A stretch of 64,000 bases of DNA from Streptomyces sp. NBC_00433 (GTDB taxonomy: Bacteria; Actinomycetota; Actinomycetes; Streptomycetales; Streptomycetaceae): the NCBI GenBank assembly GCA_036015235.1, contig CP107926.1, positions 4,855,501 to 4,919,500 on the forward strand, written 5' to 3'. This document shows, one piece after another, positions 8,377 to 16,903 of this stretch (its first letter is position 1; each line of letters opens with the position of its first letter). The position numbers were made by a program, and so were the translations under genes. The notes under the pieces were generated by a model. The model ran no database searches and was not told where the DNA came from. It worked only from the letters and a program-made list of their open reading frames with translations.

Positions 8377-8774
8377 GTCAGCACGTCGAATCCGTGGTCC
8401 TGGACAGCGAGGGCCTGTCCGCCTGGGTCGCCCAGGACCGGAAGATCCTCGGCCTGCTGAAGCTGTTTCACGAGATGGGCGCGGATCTCATCATCAGCGC
8501 GAACACCATCGTGGAGGTCAGCCACTCCCGCGTGAACATGCCGCGACTCCAGTGGACCCTGTCCCGGGTCAAGGTGGAGCCGGTCACCGAGCAGACCGCC
8601 AAGGAAGCGGCGAGGCTGCTCAAGACGGCCGGCCTGCACGGTCACAAGTACGCCATCGACGCGACCGTCGCGGAAGCGGCCCTGCGGCAGGCCGGGCCCG
8701 TGGTCATCCTGACGTCGGACATCGACGACATGGCCCGGCTGTGCGGCAAGCGGATCGGGCTCATCAGCCTCTGA
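8373..8774 (+). CDS. PIN-domain toxin (VapC-like ribonuclease)
   Basis: A 133-residue PIN-domain toxin with the acidic set Asp11 (VVLDSEGL), Glu48 (TIVEVS), Asp96 (KYAIDATV) and Asp116 (TSDIDDM). The GTG start overlaps the antitoxin stop as GTGA. It is clearly homologous to the copy at 5725-6117, with GLHGHKYAID identical, but has diverged, so the antitoxin-toxin pairs are probably not interchangeable. It is followed at 16 bp by a convergent LLM oxidoreductase fragment, as in the other copies. Confidence 0.87.
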   Translation: MSQHVESVVLDSEGLSAWVAQDRKILGLLKLFHEMGADLIISANTIVEVSHSRVNMPRLQWTLSRVKVEPVTEQTAKEAARLLKTAGLHGHKYAIDATVAEAALRQAGPVVILTSDIDDMARLCGKRIGLISL

Positions 8775-8790
8775 GCCGCAGAACCGCAGG

Positions 8791-9069
8791 TCAGCCCCTG
8801 ATGCGTGAACGCGGCTTGACCGACGTCACCAGCGTCCCCAACCGAATGGTCGACGTCACGCCGGCGGCAGCAGTCAGCGTCGGGATCGCCCCGTGCGAGG
8901 GGCCGTCCCGGAACGTCCGCCACGACAGGTGGTCGTAGGTGTAGGCCGCGTGGAACCCCAGTTCCTCGGCCCGCCGCCAGACGTCCCGTCCCTGCTCGTG
9001 CCAGCGGTGGATCGGAAGAATCACGGTCTCAGTCGCATGCCCTCGACCATACGAGAGACCGATGCCCAC
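8791..9069 (-). pseudogene. N-terminal fragment of an LLM-class flavin oxidoreductase (copy 3)
   Basis: The same fragment as at 281-553 and 6160-6408 (VILPIHRW, VWRRAEELGFH, YTYDHLSWRTF, RLGTLVTS then VKPRS and stop). Compared with copy 2, one base is missing in the stretch that encodes its start (ATGCGACTGAG here against ATGCGTCTGAGC there). The ATG used by copy 2 is therefore out of frame, and the only in-frame upstream ATG is at 9069. This small frameshift supports decay rather than a selected short protein. Confidence 0.65.
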
Positions 9070-9162
9070 AGGTCACCGGCGAGCCTGGGGACACTGGAAT
9101 CACGACCCGTGATGGACACCGCCGACGTCCCGCGCAGTTCGCCCGGCCCGCGGCAAGGAGGG

Positions 9163-10116
9163 TCAGGTGTCGGTGCCGGAGGTGAGGGCGTCCATACGGC
9201 GGGCGGCGACCTCGCGGTCGGTCGCGGCGGCGACGAAGGCCGGGACGCCGGATGGGCCGACCAGTGAGCGGACCGCGGCGACCGTGGCCGCGGGCAGCGG
9301 GACCTGCACCGGCACGTCGTCCCGCGGGGCAGGCGGGGGCGGCTCCGCGGGCTCGGTCGGCGGGAGGGCGTCGCCGAGGTGGCGGCGTACGTGCTCGGTG
9401 GCCCGCAGCCGCATCGCGCGGGCCAGCTCCGCGTCGACGGTGTGCTGGGCCAGCGGCCGCAACCGGCGGACCAGGTCGGCGGCCTCGGCCGCCTCGGCGT
9501 CGTTGGGCGGGTGCTGCAGGAAGCGGGGGAAGACGTATTCGGTGGTGAATTCGAGGAAGCGCTCCGAGATGTACTCCACCTGTCCGCGCAATTCCCGCAG
9601 ATGGCCGGTGATCGCGCCCAGCGGCACACCGGCGGCGTGCAGCTCCACCGCGACGGCCAGCTCCCGGGGGCTGGGCACCTCGAACTCGTCGACTGTGCCC
9701 GGCACCGCCTCGAGCACCCCGAGCTGCAGCGCCTCCTCCACCGCCGACAGGTCGGCCACCCCGCCGAAGGCGGCGATCAGCTCCCGCAGGCCCATCCGCA
9801 CCGGCTGCTCGTCGGACCACGGCCGGTCCACCTCGTCGACCAGGCCGAGCACTCCGCCGAGCCCGGTGCCCGCGTCCCACGCGGCCAGCAGCTCCTTGAT
9901 GCTGGCCAGGGTGTAGCCGCGCTCCAGCAGATCGGCGATCTGCCGCAGCCGGTCCAGGTGCGCGTCGTCGTACACGTTGGCCCGGCCGAGCCGCTCCGGC
10001 TTCGGCAGCAGCCCGCGGTCGGTGTACGCGCGGATGGTGCGGACCGTGGTCCCGCTGAGCCGGGACAGGTCCTCGATCCGGTACGCGCCCTGCCCGGTGC
10101 CGGCGGGCGTGCTCAC
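9163..10116 (-). CDS. MerR-family transcriptional regulator
   Basis: A protein of about 317 residues. The N-terminal winged-helix DNA-binding region reads YRIEDLSRLSGTTVRTIRAY, then LLPKPERLGRANVYDDAHLDRL, the normal MerR order of helix-turn-helix followed by wing. The rest is a long effector or dimerisation region rich in Ala and Glu with a proline-rich break (TEPAEPPPPAPRDD). A GTG at 10116, preceded by GAGGG at a suitable distance, is chosen. A GTG at 10140 would add eight residues. It lies just downstream of the metal-dependent hydrolase and alpha/beta-hydrolase-SDR genes on the same strand and may control them. Confidence 0.85.
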   Translation of the reverse strand: MSTPAGTGQGAYRIEDLSRLSGTTVRTIRAYTDRGLLPKPERLGRANVYDDAHLDRLRQIADLLERGYTLASIKELLAAWDAGTGLGGVLGLVDEVDRPWSDEQPVRMGLRELIAAFGGVADLSAVEEALQLGVLEAVPGTVDEFEVPSPRELAVAVELHAAGVPLGAITGHLRELRGQVEYISERFLEFTTEYVFPRFLQHPPNDAEAAEAADLVRRLRPLAQHTVDAELARAMRLRATEHVRRHLGDALPPTEPAEPPPPAPRDDVPVQVPLPAATVAAVRSLVGPSGVPAFVAAATDREVAARRMDALTSGTDT

Positions 10117-10164
10117 CTGGCGGCCCTCACTCGCTCTCACCCACGTGCTCTCGTCCCTCGGTCG

Positions 10165-11058
10165 TCATGAGGCCGCCGCGTGTCCGGTCGGCCCGGTGGC
10201 GGCCCGGGTCGCGGGGGAGGCGGCCAGATATTCGACCGCCTTGCTCAGCGAACCCTCCTGCGACGGATGGTACGACCGGCGCAGATAGCGCGGCATGGCG
10301 GCGTGGAGCGACGCCCAGGAGGGCAGCAGCCCGCGGCGGGCCGCGGCGCGGTGGTCCCTGAACCGGTAGCAGCCCCGCACCAGGCGCCGGTCGTGCCGCA
10401 GCAGGTGGCGGGCGCCGACCGTCCAGAGGTAGAACAGCGCAGGCCAGGCCAGCGCCATCCCCTCCACCCGGCGCAGATAGCGCAGCGCGCCGCCACCGCC
10501 CGTGTGCTGGTACATGTCGAACGCCACCGCCCGGTGCTCGACCTCCTCCGCGCCGTGCCAGCGCAGCAGGTCCAGCATGACCTCGTCGGCGCCCGCGCCG
10601 TCCAGCGCCTCCGCGGCCAGGATCCAGTCTCCGAGCACCGCGGTGAAGTGCTCGATCGCCGCTACGAGCGACAGCCGGAAGCGCAGCCACTCCCGCCTCG
10701 GTATGGGTGCGCCCCACGGCGGCATCTCGCCGAGCAGCACGTCGAACATCCACTCCACGTGGCGGGTGTAGGCGGCGGTGTCGAGCTGCTGCTCGGCCAG
10801 GTGCTCCAGCACGTACGCGTGCTGCATGCTGTGGGTGGCCTCCTGGCCCATGAAGCCCTTGACGTCCTTGAGCAGCTGCTCGTCGGTGACCAGCGGCAGC
10901 GCCTCCTTGAACACTTTCACGAACCACCGCTCCCCGGCCGGCAGCAGCAGATGCAGCACGTTGATGACATGCGTCGCGGTCGGCTCGTCCGGAATCCAGT
11001 GCAGAGGAGTCTGCTTCCAGTCGAACGTGACCCGGCGCGGCTTGATCGGGTGATTCAC
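10165..11058 (-). CDS. predicted metal-dependent hydrolase (PF10118-like)
   Basis: A 297-residue, largely helical protein. Conserved acidic and histidine clusters typical of this predicted metal-dependent hydrolase group are visible: GQEATHSMQHA, AIEHFTAVLGDW, and WHGAEEVEHRAVAFD. Their spacing (ExxH repeated) is that of a ferritin-like di-metal four-helix bundle, so an oxidative or hydrolytic reaction on a lipid is plausible, but the substrate is unknown. The N-terminus begins IKPRRVTFDWKQTPLHWIPD. It lies between the EphD-like fusion gene and the MerR regulator, all on the minus strand with short gaps, suggesting one operon. Confidence 0.8.
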   Translation of the reverse strand: MNHPIKPRRVTFDWKQTPLHWIPDEPTATHVINVLHLLLPAGERWFVKVFKEALPLVTDEQLLKDVKGFMGQEATHSMQHAYVLEHLAEQQLDTAAYTRHVEWMFDVLLGEMPPWGAPIPRREWLRFRLSLVAAIEHFTAVLGDWILAAEALDGAGADEVMLDLLRWHGAEEVEHRAVAFDMYQHTGGGGALRYLRRVEGMALAWPALFYLWTVGARHLLRHDRRLVRGCYRFRDHRAAARRGLLPSWASLHAAMPRYLRRSYHPSQEGSLSKAVEYLAASPATRAATGPTGHAAAS

Positions 11059-11118
11059 GGGCGCGGCCTCCTTACCGGTGGCTCGGGTGGGGTGGGTCGA
11101 CGGGACCGGAACGGCCGG

Positions 11119-13038
11119 TCACAGCGGCGGGTCGACCCGGGCGAGCGCCCGCAGTGCGCCGGGCGACAGCCGGGACAGCAGCCGGGCCCCACGGGCCTCC
11201 GGGGTGACCGGGACCACGGCGGTGTCCCGCATCACCGCCCTGACGACCGCTGCGGCGACCTTCTCCGGCGGGTAGTTGCGCAGCCGGTAGAGCCGGGCGC
11301 TCCGCGCGCGGCGGCGTGCCTGCTCCTCGTCGCTGACCCCGGTGTGCCGGGCGCTGGCGGTGATCGGGGTGTTCACCGGGCCGGGGCATATCGCGCTCAC
11401 CCCGATGCCGTGCGGCGCCAGCTCTGCCCGCAGGCATTCGCTGAGCATCAGCACCGCCGCTTTCGAGGTGCTGTACGCGGGCAGCACGCGGGACGGCAGG
11501 AAGGCCGCGGCCGAGGCGGTGTTGACGATGTGGCCGCCCTCCCCGCGCTCGACAAGTTGCCGCCCGTAGATCCGGCAGCCGTGGATGACACCCCACAGGT
11601 TGACGTCGAGGACCTGCTTCCAGTCCTCGGGTGTGGTGTCGAGGAAGGAGCCCGCGAGGCCGATTCCCGCGTTGTTGACGACCACGTCGGGCACGCCGTA
11701 GCTGTCGAGGGTCCGGGCGGCGAGCGCTTCCATCGCCGCGGCGTCGGACACGTCCACCGTCTCGGGCCAGGCGTCGGGTGCGCCGATCCGCCGGGCCAGC
11801 TCGGCGGTGTCCGCCGCGCCCCCGGTGTCCCGGTCGACCGCCACCACCCGGGCTCCGGCCTCGGCGAAGGCGAGCGCGGTGGCCTTGCCGATCCCGCTGG
11901 CCGCGCCGGTGACCAGCACCAGCTGGCCGCCGAACCGCTCCTTGGCCGCCGGGAGCGCCCTGCCCAGCGCGGACCTCGGCAGCATCTCCGGCCTCCCCGC
12001 CCGCACGACGCCCGCTCCCGCCGCCGCACCCGTGTCCGCCCCGGCCACCGGACGGCCGCCGGCGCCGCCGGTGTCTTCGACCGCGGTGACGAAGTCGGTG
12101 ATCCAGCGGGCCAGCTGCTGCGGCCGGGAGCGCGGCACCCAGTGCTTGGCGGGCAGTGTGTGCCGGGTCAGCCGGGGCACCCAGTGCTCTAGGTCGTCGT
12201 AGAGCCGCTCCGACAGGAAGGCGTCACCGGTCGGGGTGATCAGCTGCACCGGCACGTGCGCGTACGCGTCGGGCCGCGGCCGGCCGAGCCGCCGCCGCAC
12301 GTTGTCGCGGTAGAGCCAGGCGCCGTGCGCGGCGTCCTGGGGGAGCGAGGCGGTCGGATAGCCGTCGGAGGGCAGCTTCTCCACCCGGGCCAGCAGCCTG
12401 GGCCACTGCTTGCCGAGGACACCGCGCCAGGCCAGCTCGGGCAGCACGGGGGTGTGCAGCGCGTAGACATACCAGGACTTGACGCCCTGTCCGAGCACCT
12501 GCGCGGCCCTGCGGGGGGTGGGGCGGCGGACCCGGTGCCTGATCCAGTGGCCGAAGTGGTCCAGGCACGGCCCGGAGACGGAGGTGAACGACGCCAGCCG
12601 CCCTGCCGTGCCGGGCACGGTGGCGAATTCCCAGCCCTGCACCGAGCCCCAGTCGTGGCCGACCAGGTGCACGGGGCCGTCCGGACTCACCGCGCGGGCG
12701 ACCGCGAGGAAGTCCTCGGTCAGCTTCTCCAGTGTGAAGCCGCCCCTGAGCGGCTCAGGGACGCCGGAGCGCCCGTGCCCGCGCACGTCGTAGAGGACCA
12801 CATGGAAGCGGTCGGCGAGCAGCGCCGCCACGGCGGACCAGACTTCCTTGCTGTCCGGATAGCCGTGCAGCAGCACCACAGTCGGCAGCGCCGCGTCACC
12901 GTATTCGGCCACGCACAACCGGACCCCGTCGGCACCGGTCACGAACCGCTCCGCGCCCGTCGATCCGCCCATCCCGCTCACCGCCCCTCTCCGCACGCCG
13001 GCAGCACCGGCCGAAGCTGACACTGATGACTGTGACAT
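11119..13038 (-). CDS. alpha/beta hydrolase-SDR oxidoreductase fusion (EphD-like)
   Basis: A 639-residue two-domain enzyme. Residues from about 30 to 320 form an alpha/beta hydrolase of the epoxide-hydrolase type: oxyanion motif LLHGYPDS, nucleophile motif GHDWGS, and a C-terminal catalytic His in PAKHWVPRSRP. A short Ala/Gly linker leads to a short-chain dehydrogenase (about 365-639) with the cofactor motif TGAASGIGKATA, NNAG, and the catalytic YSTSK with a preceding Ser. The same domain fusion is known in mycobacterial EphD, linked to mycolic-acid metabolism. Streptomycetes lack mycolates, so another lipid epoxide or alcohol is likely. The start is the ATG at 13038. Divergent from the ABC operon. 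Confidence 0.9.
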   Translation of the reverse strand: MSQSSVSASAGAAGVRRGAVSGMGGSTGAERFVTGADGVRLCVAEYGDAALPTVVLLHGYPDSKEVWSAVAALLADRFHVVLYDVRGHGRSGVPEPLRGGFTLEKLTEDFLAVARAVSPDGPVHLVGHDWGSVQGWEFATVPGTAGRLASFTSVSGPCLDHFGHWIRHRVRRPTPRRAAQVLGQGVKSWYVYALHTPVLPELAWRGVLGKQWPRLLARVEKLPSDGYPTASLPQDAAHGAWLYRDNVRRRLGRPRPDAYAHVPVQLITPTGDAFLSERLYDDLEHWVPRLTRHTLPAKHWVPRSRPQQLARWITDFVTAVEDTGGAGGRPVAGADTGAAAGAGVVRAGRPEMLPRSALGRALPAAKERFGGQLVLVTGAASGIGKATALAFAEAGARVVAVDRDTGGAADTAELARRIGAPDAWPETVDVSDAAAMEALAARTLDSYGVPDVVVNNAGIGLAGSFLDTTPEDWKQVLDVNLWGVIHGCRIYGRQLVERGEGGHIVNTASAAAFLPSRVLPAYSTSKAAVLMLSECLRAELAPHGIGVSAICPGPVNTPITASARHTGVSDEEQARRRARSARLYRLRNYPPEKVAAAVVRAVMRDTAVVPVTPEARGARLLSRLSPGALRALARVDPPL

Positions 13039-13210
13039 CGCTCGATGGCACGGTCAAGACCCGTCCCCACCCTGTGGAAAACTCTCCGTCTCCACCCGAT
13101 GGCAGCCTGTGGTGGTAGCGACCCCTACGGGTGGTCAGCCCCCAGGACTACACAGATCCGGCACCCCGGGCTGACGTCAGAGTGTGGCGCGGGCCACTAC
13201 GGTCAGGCAT

Positions 13211-14167
13211 GTGACTGTGATCGCTACCGAAAGCCTGAGTAAGCGGTACCCGAGGGTGACCGCTCTTGACCGGCTGTCCGTGGACGTCACCCCCGGTGTG
13301 ACCGGGCTGGTGGGGGCCAACGGGGCCGGGAAGTCGACCCTGATCAAGATCCTGCTGGGGCTGTCCCCGGCCACCGAGGGTCGTGCCGCCGTGCTCGGAC
13401 TCGACGTGGCCACCGAGGGGCCGCAGATCCGCAGCCTGGTCGGCTACATGCCCGAGCACGACTGCCTGCCGCCCGACGTGTCGGCGACCGAGTTCGTCGT
13501 CCACATGGCCAGGATGTCCGGGCTGCCGCCCACCTCCGCGCGCGAGCGCACCGCGGACACCCTGCGGCACGTCGGCCTGTACGAAGAGCGGTACCGCCCG
13601 ATGGGCGGTTACTCGACGGGCATGAAACAGCGGGTCAAGCTCGCCCAGGCGCTGGTGCACGACCCGAAGCTGGTGCTGCTCGACGAGCCGACCAACGGCC
13701 TCGACCCCACCGGCCGGGACGAGATGCTGGGCCTGATCCGCCGGGTGCACACCGACTTCGGGATCTCGGTGCTCGTCACCTCCCATCTGCTCGGCGAGCT
13801 GGAGCGCACCAGCGACCACATCGTCGTCATCGACGGCGGCAAGCTGCTGCGGGCCTCCTCCACCAGCGACTTCACCCAGGCCACCGCGTCCCTCGCGGTC
13901 GAGGTCACCGACCGGGAGAGCGAGCTGCTCGGCCTGCTGACCGACGCGGGACTCACCGCGCAGGCCAACGGGCATCTGCTGCTGGTCGACATCGCCGGCG
14001 ACGACACCTACGACACGGTGCGCGACGCCGTCGCCGGTCTCGGTGTCGGCCTGGTGCGGATGGAGCAGCGCAGGCACCGGATAGCCGAGCTGTTCATCGA
14101 CGAAGACACCACCCCCACCGGGGAAGACGCCCCGAGCAAGGAAGGAGACGGCCGTGACGCAGCCTGA
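13211..14167 (+). CDS. ABC transporter ATP-binding protein (first of operon)
   Basis: A 318-residue ATPase with Walker A GANGAGKST, signature YSTGMKQR and Walker B LVLLDEPTNGLDP. The Gly-Ala at the start of Walker A (GANGAGKS instead of GPNGAGKS) is unusual but compatible with function. I prefer the GTG at 13211 (VTVIATESLSKRYP), because a -10-like TACGGT at 13198-13203 lies seven bases upstream, the leaderless arrangement. An upstream start at 13184 would cover that box. The gene leads a four-gene operon (ATPase, permease, ATPase, permease) with overlaps or gaps under 20 bp. Confidence 0.88.
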   Translation: MTVIATESLSKRYPRVTALDRLSVDVTPGVTGLVGANGAGKSTLIKILLGLSPATEGRAAVLGLDVATEGPQIRSLVGYMPEHDCLPPDVSATEFVVHMARMSGLPPTSARERTADTLRHVGLYEERYRPMGGYSTGMKQRVKLAQALVHDPKLVLLDEPTNGLDPTGRDEMLGLIRRVHTDFGISVLVTSHLLGELERTSDHIVVIDGGKLLRASSTSDFTQATASLAVEVTDRESELLGLLTDAGLTAQANGHLLLVDIAGDDTYDTVRDAVAGLGVGLVRMEQRRHRIAELFIDEDTTPTGEDAPSKEGDGRDAA

Positions 14168-15101
14168 CGTCGCCGCCCCCGGCGGCCCAGCGGGCCCCGC
14201 CGCGGGCGCCGCTGCCGGTTCACCCCCCGATGTCATCCACAACATCGGGTACCGCAACTACACCGGTCCCCGGCTCGGCCGCGGCTATGCCCGGCTGGCG
14301 CTGTTCTCGCAGAGCCTGCGCGGCGCCTACGGGCTCGGCCGCAGCGCCAAGTCCAAGGTGCTGCCGATGATCCTGCTCGGCGCGATGTGCGCGCCCGCGC
14401 TGATCATGGTCGCGGTGGCGATCTTCACCGACCGCCCCGACCTGCCGGTCGCCTACACCCGCTACGCGATCATCATGCAGGCGGTCATCACTCTCTTCGT
14501 CGCCGCCCAGGCCCCGCAGTCGGTCAGCCGCGACCTGCGCTTCAAGACCACCCCGCTGTATTTCTCCCGCCCCATCGAGCGGGTCGACTACGTGGCGGCC
14601 AAATACGCGGCTCTCACCGTGGCGCTCTTCCTGCTGACCGCGATACCGCTCGTCATCCTCTACGTCGGCGCGCTGCTGGCGAAGCTGAGCTTCGCGCACC
14701 AGACCGCCGGGTTTGCGAAGGGCCTGGTGTCCGTAGTCCTGCTCTCCCTGCTGTTCGCCGGGATCGGCCTGGTCATCGCCGCGGTCACACCGCGCCGCGG
14801 TTTCGGGGTCGCGGCGGTCATCGCGCTGTTCGTGGTCAGCTACGCGGCCGTCTCCGCCGTTCAGGGGGTCGCCGACTCCCAGGAGAAGTACCACGTCATC
14901 GGCTGGCTCGGGCTGTTCTCGCCGGTCACCCTGATCGACGGCTTCCAGACCTGGTTCCTCGGCGCGGGCTCCGCCTTCCCGCACGCGGCGGGACCGGCGA
15001 ACGCCGGGATCGGCATGCTCTACCTGCTGGTGCTCCTGGCGGTCATCGCCGGCACCTTCGGCCTGCTGATGAACCGCTACCGGAAGGTGGGCCTGTCGTG
15101 A
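14154..15101 (+). CDS. ABC transporter permease
   Basis: A 315-residue ABC-2 type membrane protein. After a Pro/Ala/Gly-rich cytosolic start and HNIGYRNYTGPRLGRGYARL there are six hydrophobic stretches. A typical cytosolic loop lies between the second and third: PQSVSRDLRFKTTPLYFSRP. The GTG at 14154 follows AAGGAG and overlaps the upstream gene by 14 bp. The ATPase at 15098 starts in its stop. The pairing of two ATPases with two permeases suggests either a heteromeric exporter or two exporters made together. The substrate is unknown. Confidence 0.88.
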   Translation: MTQPDVAAPGGPAGPAAGAAAGSPPDVIHNIGYRNYTGPRLGRGYARLALFSQSLRGAYGLGRSAKSKVLPMILLGAMCAPALIMVAVAIFTDRPDLPVAYTRYAIIMQAVITLFVAAQAPQSVSRDLRFKTTPLYFSRPIERVDYVAAKYAALTVALFLLTAIPLVILYVGALLAKLSFAHQTAGFAKGLVSVVLLSLLFAGIGLVIAAVTPRRGFGVAAVIALFVVSYAAVSAVQGVADSQEKYHVIGWLGLFSPVTLIDGFQTWFLGAGSAFPHAAGPANAGIGMLYLLVLLAVIAGTFGLLMNRYRKVGLS

Positions 15102-16015
15102 CCACGATCAGCATCGACAACGTCTCGCGCTGGTTCGGCAATGTGGTGGCGGTCAACGACGTCACCATGACCATCGGGCCCGGCGTGACCGGCCTGCTCG
15201 GCCCCAACGGCGCGGGCAAGTCCACCCTGATCAACATGATGGCCGGCTTCCTCGCGCCCTCCAACGGCACGGTCACCCTGGACGGCAACGCCATCTGGCG
15301 CAATGAGCAGGCCTACCGCGAGATCGGCATCGTGCCCGAGCGCGAGTCGATGTACGACTTCCTCACCGCACGGGAGTTCGTCGTCGCCAATGCCGAGCTG
15401 CACGGCCTGCCCGACCCGGCGGCCGCGGCTCAGCGGGCGCTGGCCACCGTCGAGATGGAATACGCGCAGGACCGGCGGATCGAGACGTACAGCAAGGGCA
15501 TGCGGCAGCGCGCGAAGATGGCGTCCGCGCTCGTCCACGAGCCGTCCGTGCTGCTGCTCGACGAGCCCTTCAACGGCATGGACCCCCGGCAGCGGCTCCA
15601 GCTGATGGACCTGCTGCGGCGGATGGGCGCCGCGGGCCGCACCGTGCTGTTCTCCTCGCACATCCTGGAGGAGGTCGAGCAGCTCGCACACCACATCGAG
15701 GTGGTGGTGGCCGGACGGCACGCCGCGTCGGGCGACTTCCGCAAGATCCGCCGCCTGATGACCGACCGCCCGCACCGCTATCTCGTCCGGTCCAGCGACG
15801 ACCGGCGGCTGGCGTCCGCGCTGATCGCCCACGCGTCCACCGCGGCGATCGAGCTGGACCTGCGGGAGGACGCCCTGCGCATCCAGGCGGTCGACTTCGC
15901 CGGCTTCACTGAATTCCTGCCCCGGATCGCCCGCGACCACGGCATCCGGCTCTTCACGGTCTCGCCTTCCGACGAGTCCCTGGAGAGCGTCTTCTCCTAC
16001 CTGGTCACGGCGTAA
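15098..16015 (+). CDS. ABC transporter ATP-binding protein (second of operon)
   Basis: A 305-residue ATPase with Walker A GPNGAGKST, signature YSKGMRQR, Walker B LLLDEPFNGMDP and switch His in LFSSHILEE. The GTG at 15098 overlaps the stop of the permease (GTGA), fixing the start. The last 80 residues form the usual C-terminal extension of DrrA-like ATPases. It pairs with the permease 13 bp downstream. Confidence 0.9.
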   Translation: MTTISIDNVSRWFGNVVAVNDVTMTIGPGVTGLLGPNGAGKSTLINMMAGFLAPSNGTVTLDGNAIWRNEQAYREIGIVPERESMYDFLTAREFVVANAELHGLPDPAAAAQRALATVEMEYAQDRRIETYSKGMRQRAKMASALVHEPSVLLLDEPFNGMDPRQRLQLMDLLRRMGAAGRTVLFSSHILEEVEQLAHHIEVVVAGRHAASGDFRKIRRLMTDRPHRYLVRSSDDRRLASALIAHASTAAIELDLREDALRIQAVDFAGFTEFLPRIARDHGIRLFTVSPSDESLESVFSYLVTA

Positions 16016-16028
16016 GGAGCCGACCGAC

Positions 16029-16811
16029 ATGTCCGTCACCACCGCCCCGGCCGGCCGCGGCGCCATGCAGCCGCCGGCCACCGGCCCCAAGCTGTACCAC
16101 CCGACCGTGGCACGGCTCACCTACCGGGCGCTGCTCGGCCGCCGCCGCGCCCTGCTGCTGTTCCTGCTCCCGCTGCTGCTGCTGGTCATCGTCAGCGCGG
16201 TCCGCGGGCTGGCAGGCGCCGACGACTCCACCGCCAACAACGTGCTCCAGGGCTTCGCGCTCAGCGCGATGGTGCCGCTGGTCGGCGTCATCGCCGGCAC
16301 CGGCGCCATCGGCCCGGAGATCGATGACGGCGCGATCGTCTACCTGCTGGCCAAGCCGATCAGACGCGGCACGATCATCTTCACCAAACTGCTGGTCGCG
16401 ATCGGCGTGACCATGGCCTTCTCCGCCATCCCGACCCTGCTGGCCGGCTACATACTCAACGGTAACGGGCAGAACATCGCGGTCGCCTTCACCGTCGGCG
16501 CGGCCATCGCGTCCATCGCCTACGCCGCGATCTTCCTGCTGCTCGGCGTGCTCACCCGGCACGCGGTGGTGGTCGGCCTGGTCTACGCGCTGGTGTGGGA
16601 AGGCGTGGTCGGCAATGTGGTGCCGGGGGCGCGCACTCTGAGCGTCCAGCAGTGGGCGCTGGCAGTGGCGCAGAAGCTGGCCCACGGCGACGTGGTCAGC
16701 TCCGACGTCGGCCTGACCACGAGCATCGTGCTGCTGGCCGCGGTCACGGCCGCGGCCACCTGGTTCGCCGGGCGCAAGCTGCGCAGCCTCAAGCTCGCCG
16801 GGGACGAGTGA
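16029..16811 (+). CDS. ABC transporter permease
   Basis: A 260-residue ABC-2 type permease with six hydrophobic segments. After the first comes a large loop with a cytosolic EIDDGAIVYLLAKPIRRGTI motif characteristic of this family. AAGGAG precedes the ATG. It is the last gene of the four-gene ABC operon. The following rhomboid-like gene lies about 90 bp away with its own start. Confidence 0.88.
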   Translation: MSVTTAPAGRGAMQPPATGPKLYHPTVARLTYRALLGRRRALLLFLLPLLLLVIVSAVRGLAGADDSTANNVLQGFALSAMVPLVGVIAGTGAIGPEIDDGAIVYLLAKPIRRGTIIFTKLLVAIGVTMAFSAIPTLLAGYILNGNGQNIAVAFTVGAAIASIAYAAIFLLLGVLTRHAVVVGLVYALVWEGVVGNVVPGARTLSVQQWALAVAQKLAHGDVVSSDVGLTTSIVLLAAVTAAATWFAGRKLRSLKLAGDE

Positions 16812-16903
16812 CATCGGCCGGCGCTGAGCCGTAGGGGATGACGGGCGGGAGCGGCCGTCACGTCGGCGGGCAGCGCACAGCGCCCCGGTGAAGACTGAGG
16901 GCA

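Noticed and set aside
10180..12192. A 670-codon open frame on the plus strand
   Set aside because: It is antisense to the metal-dependent hydrolase and EphD-like genes, has a composition of Arg/Gly/Pro/Val shadows, and contains no recognisable motif.
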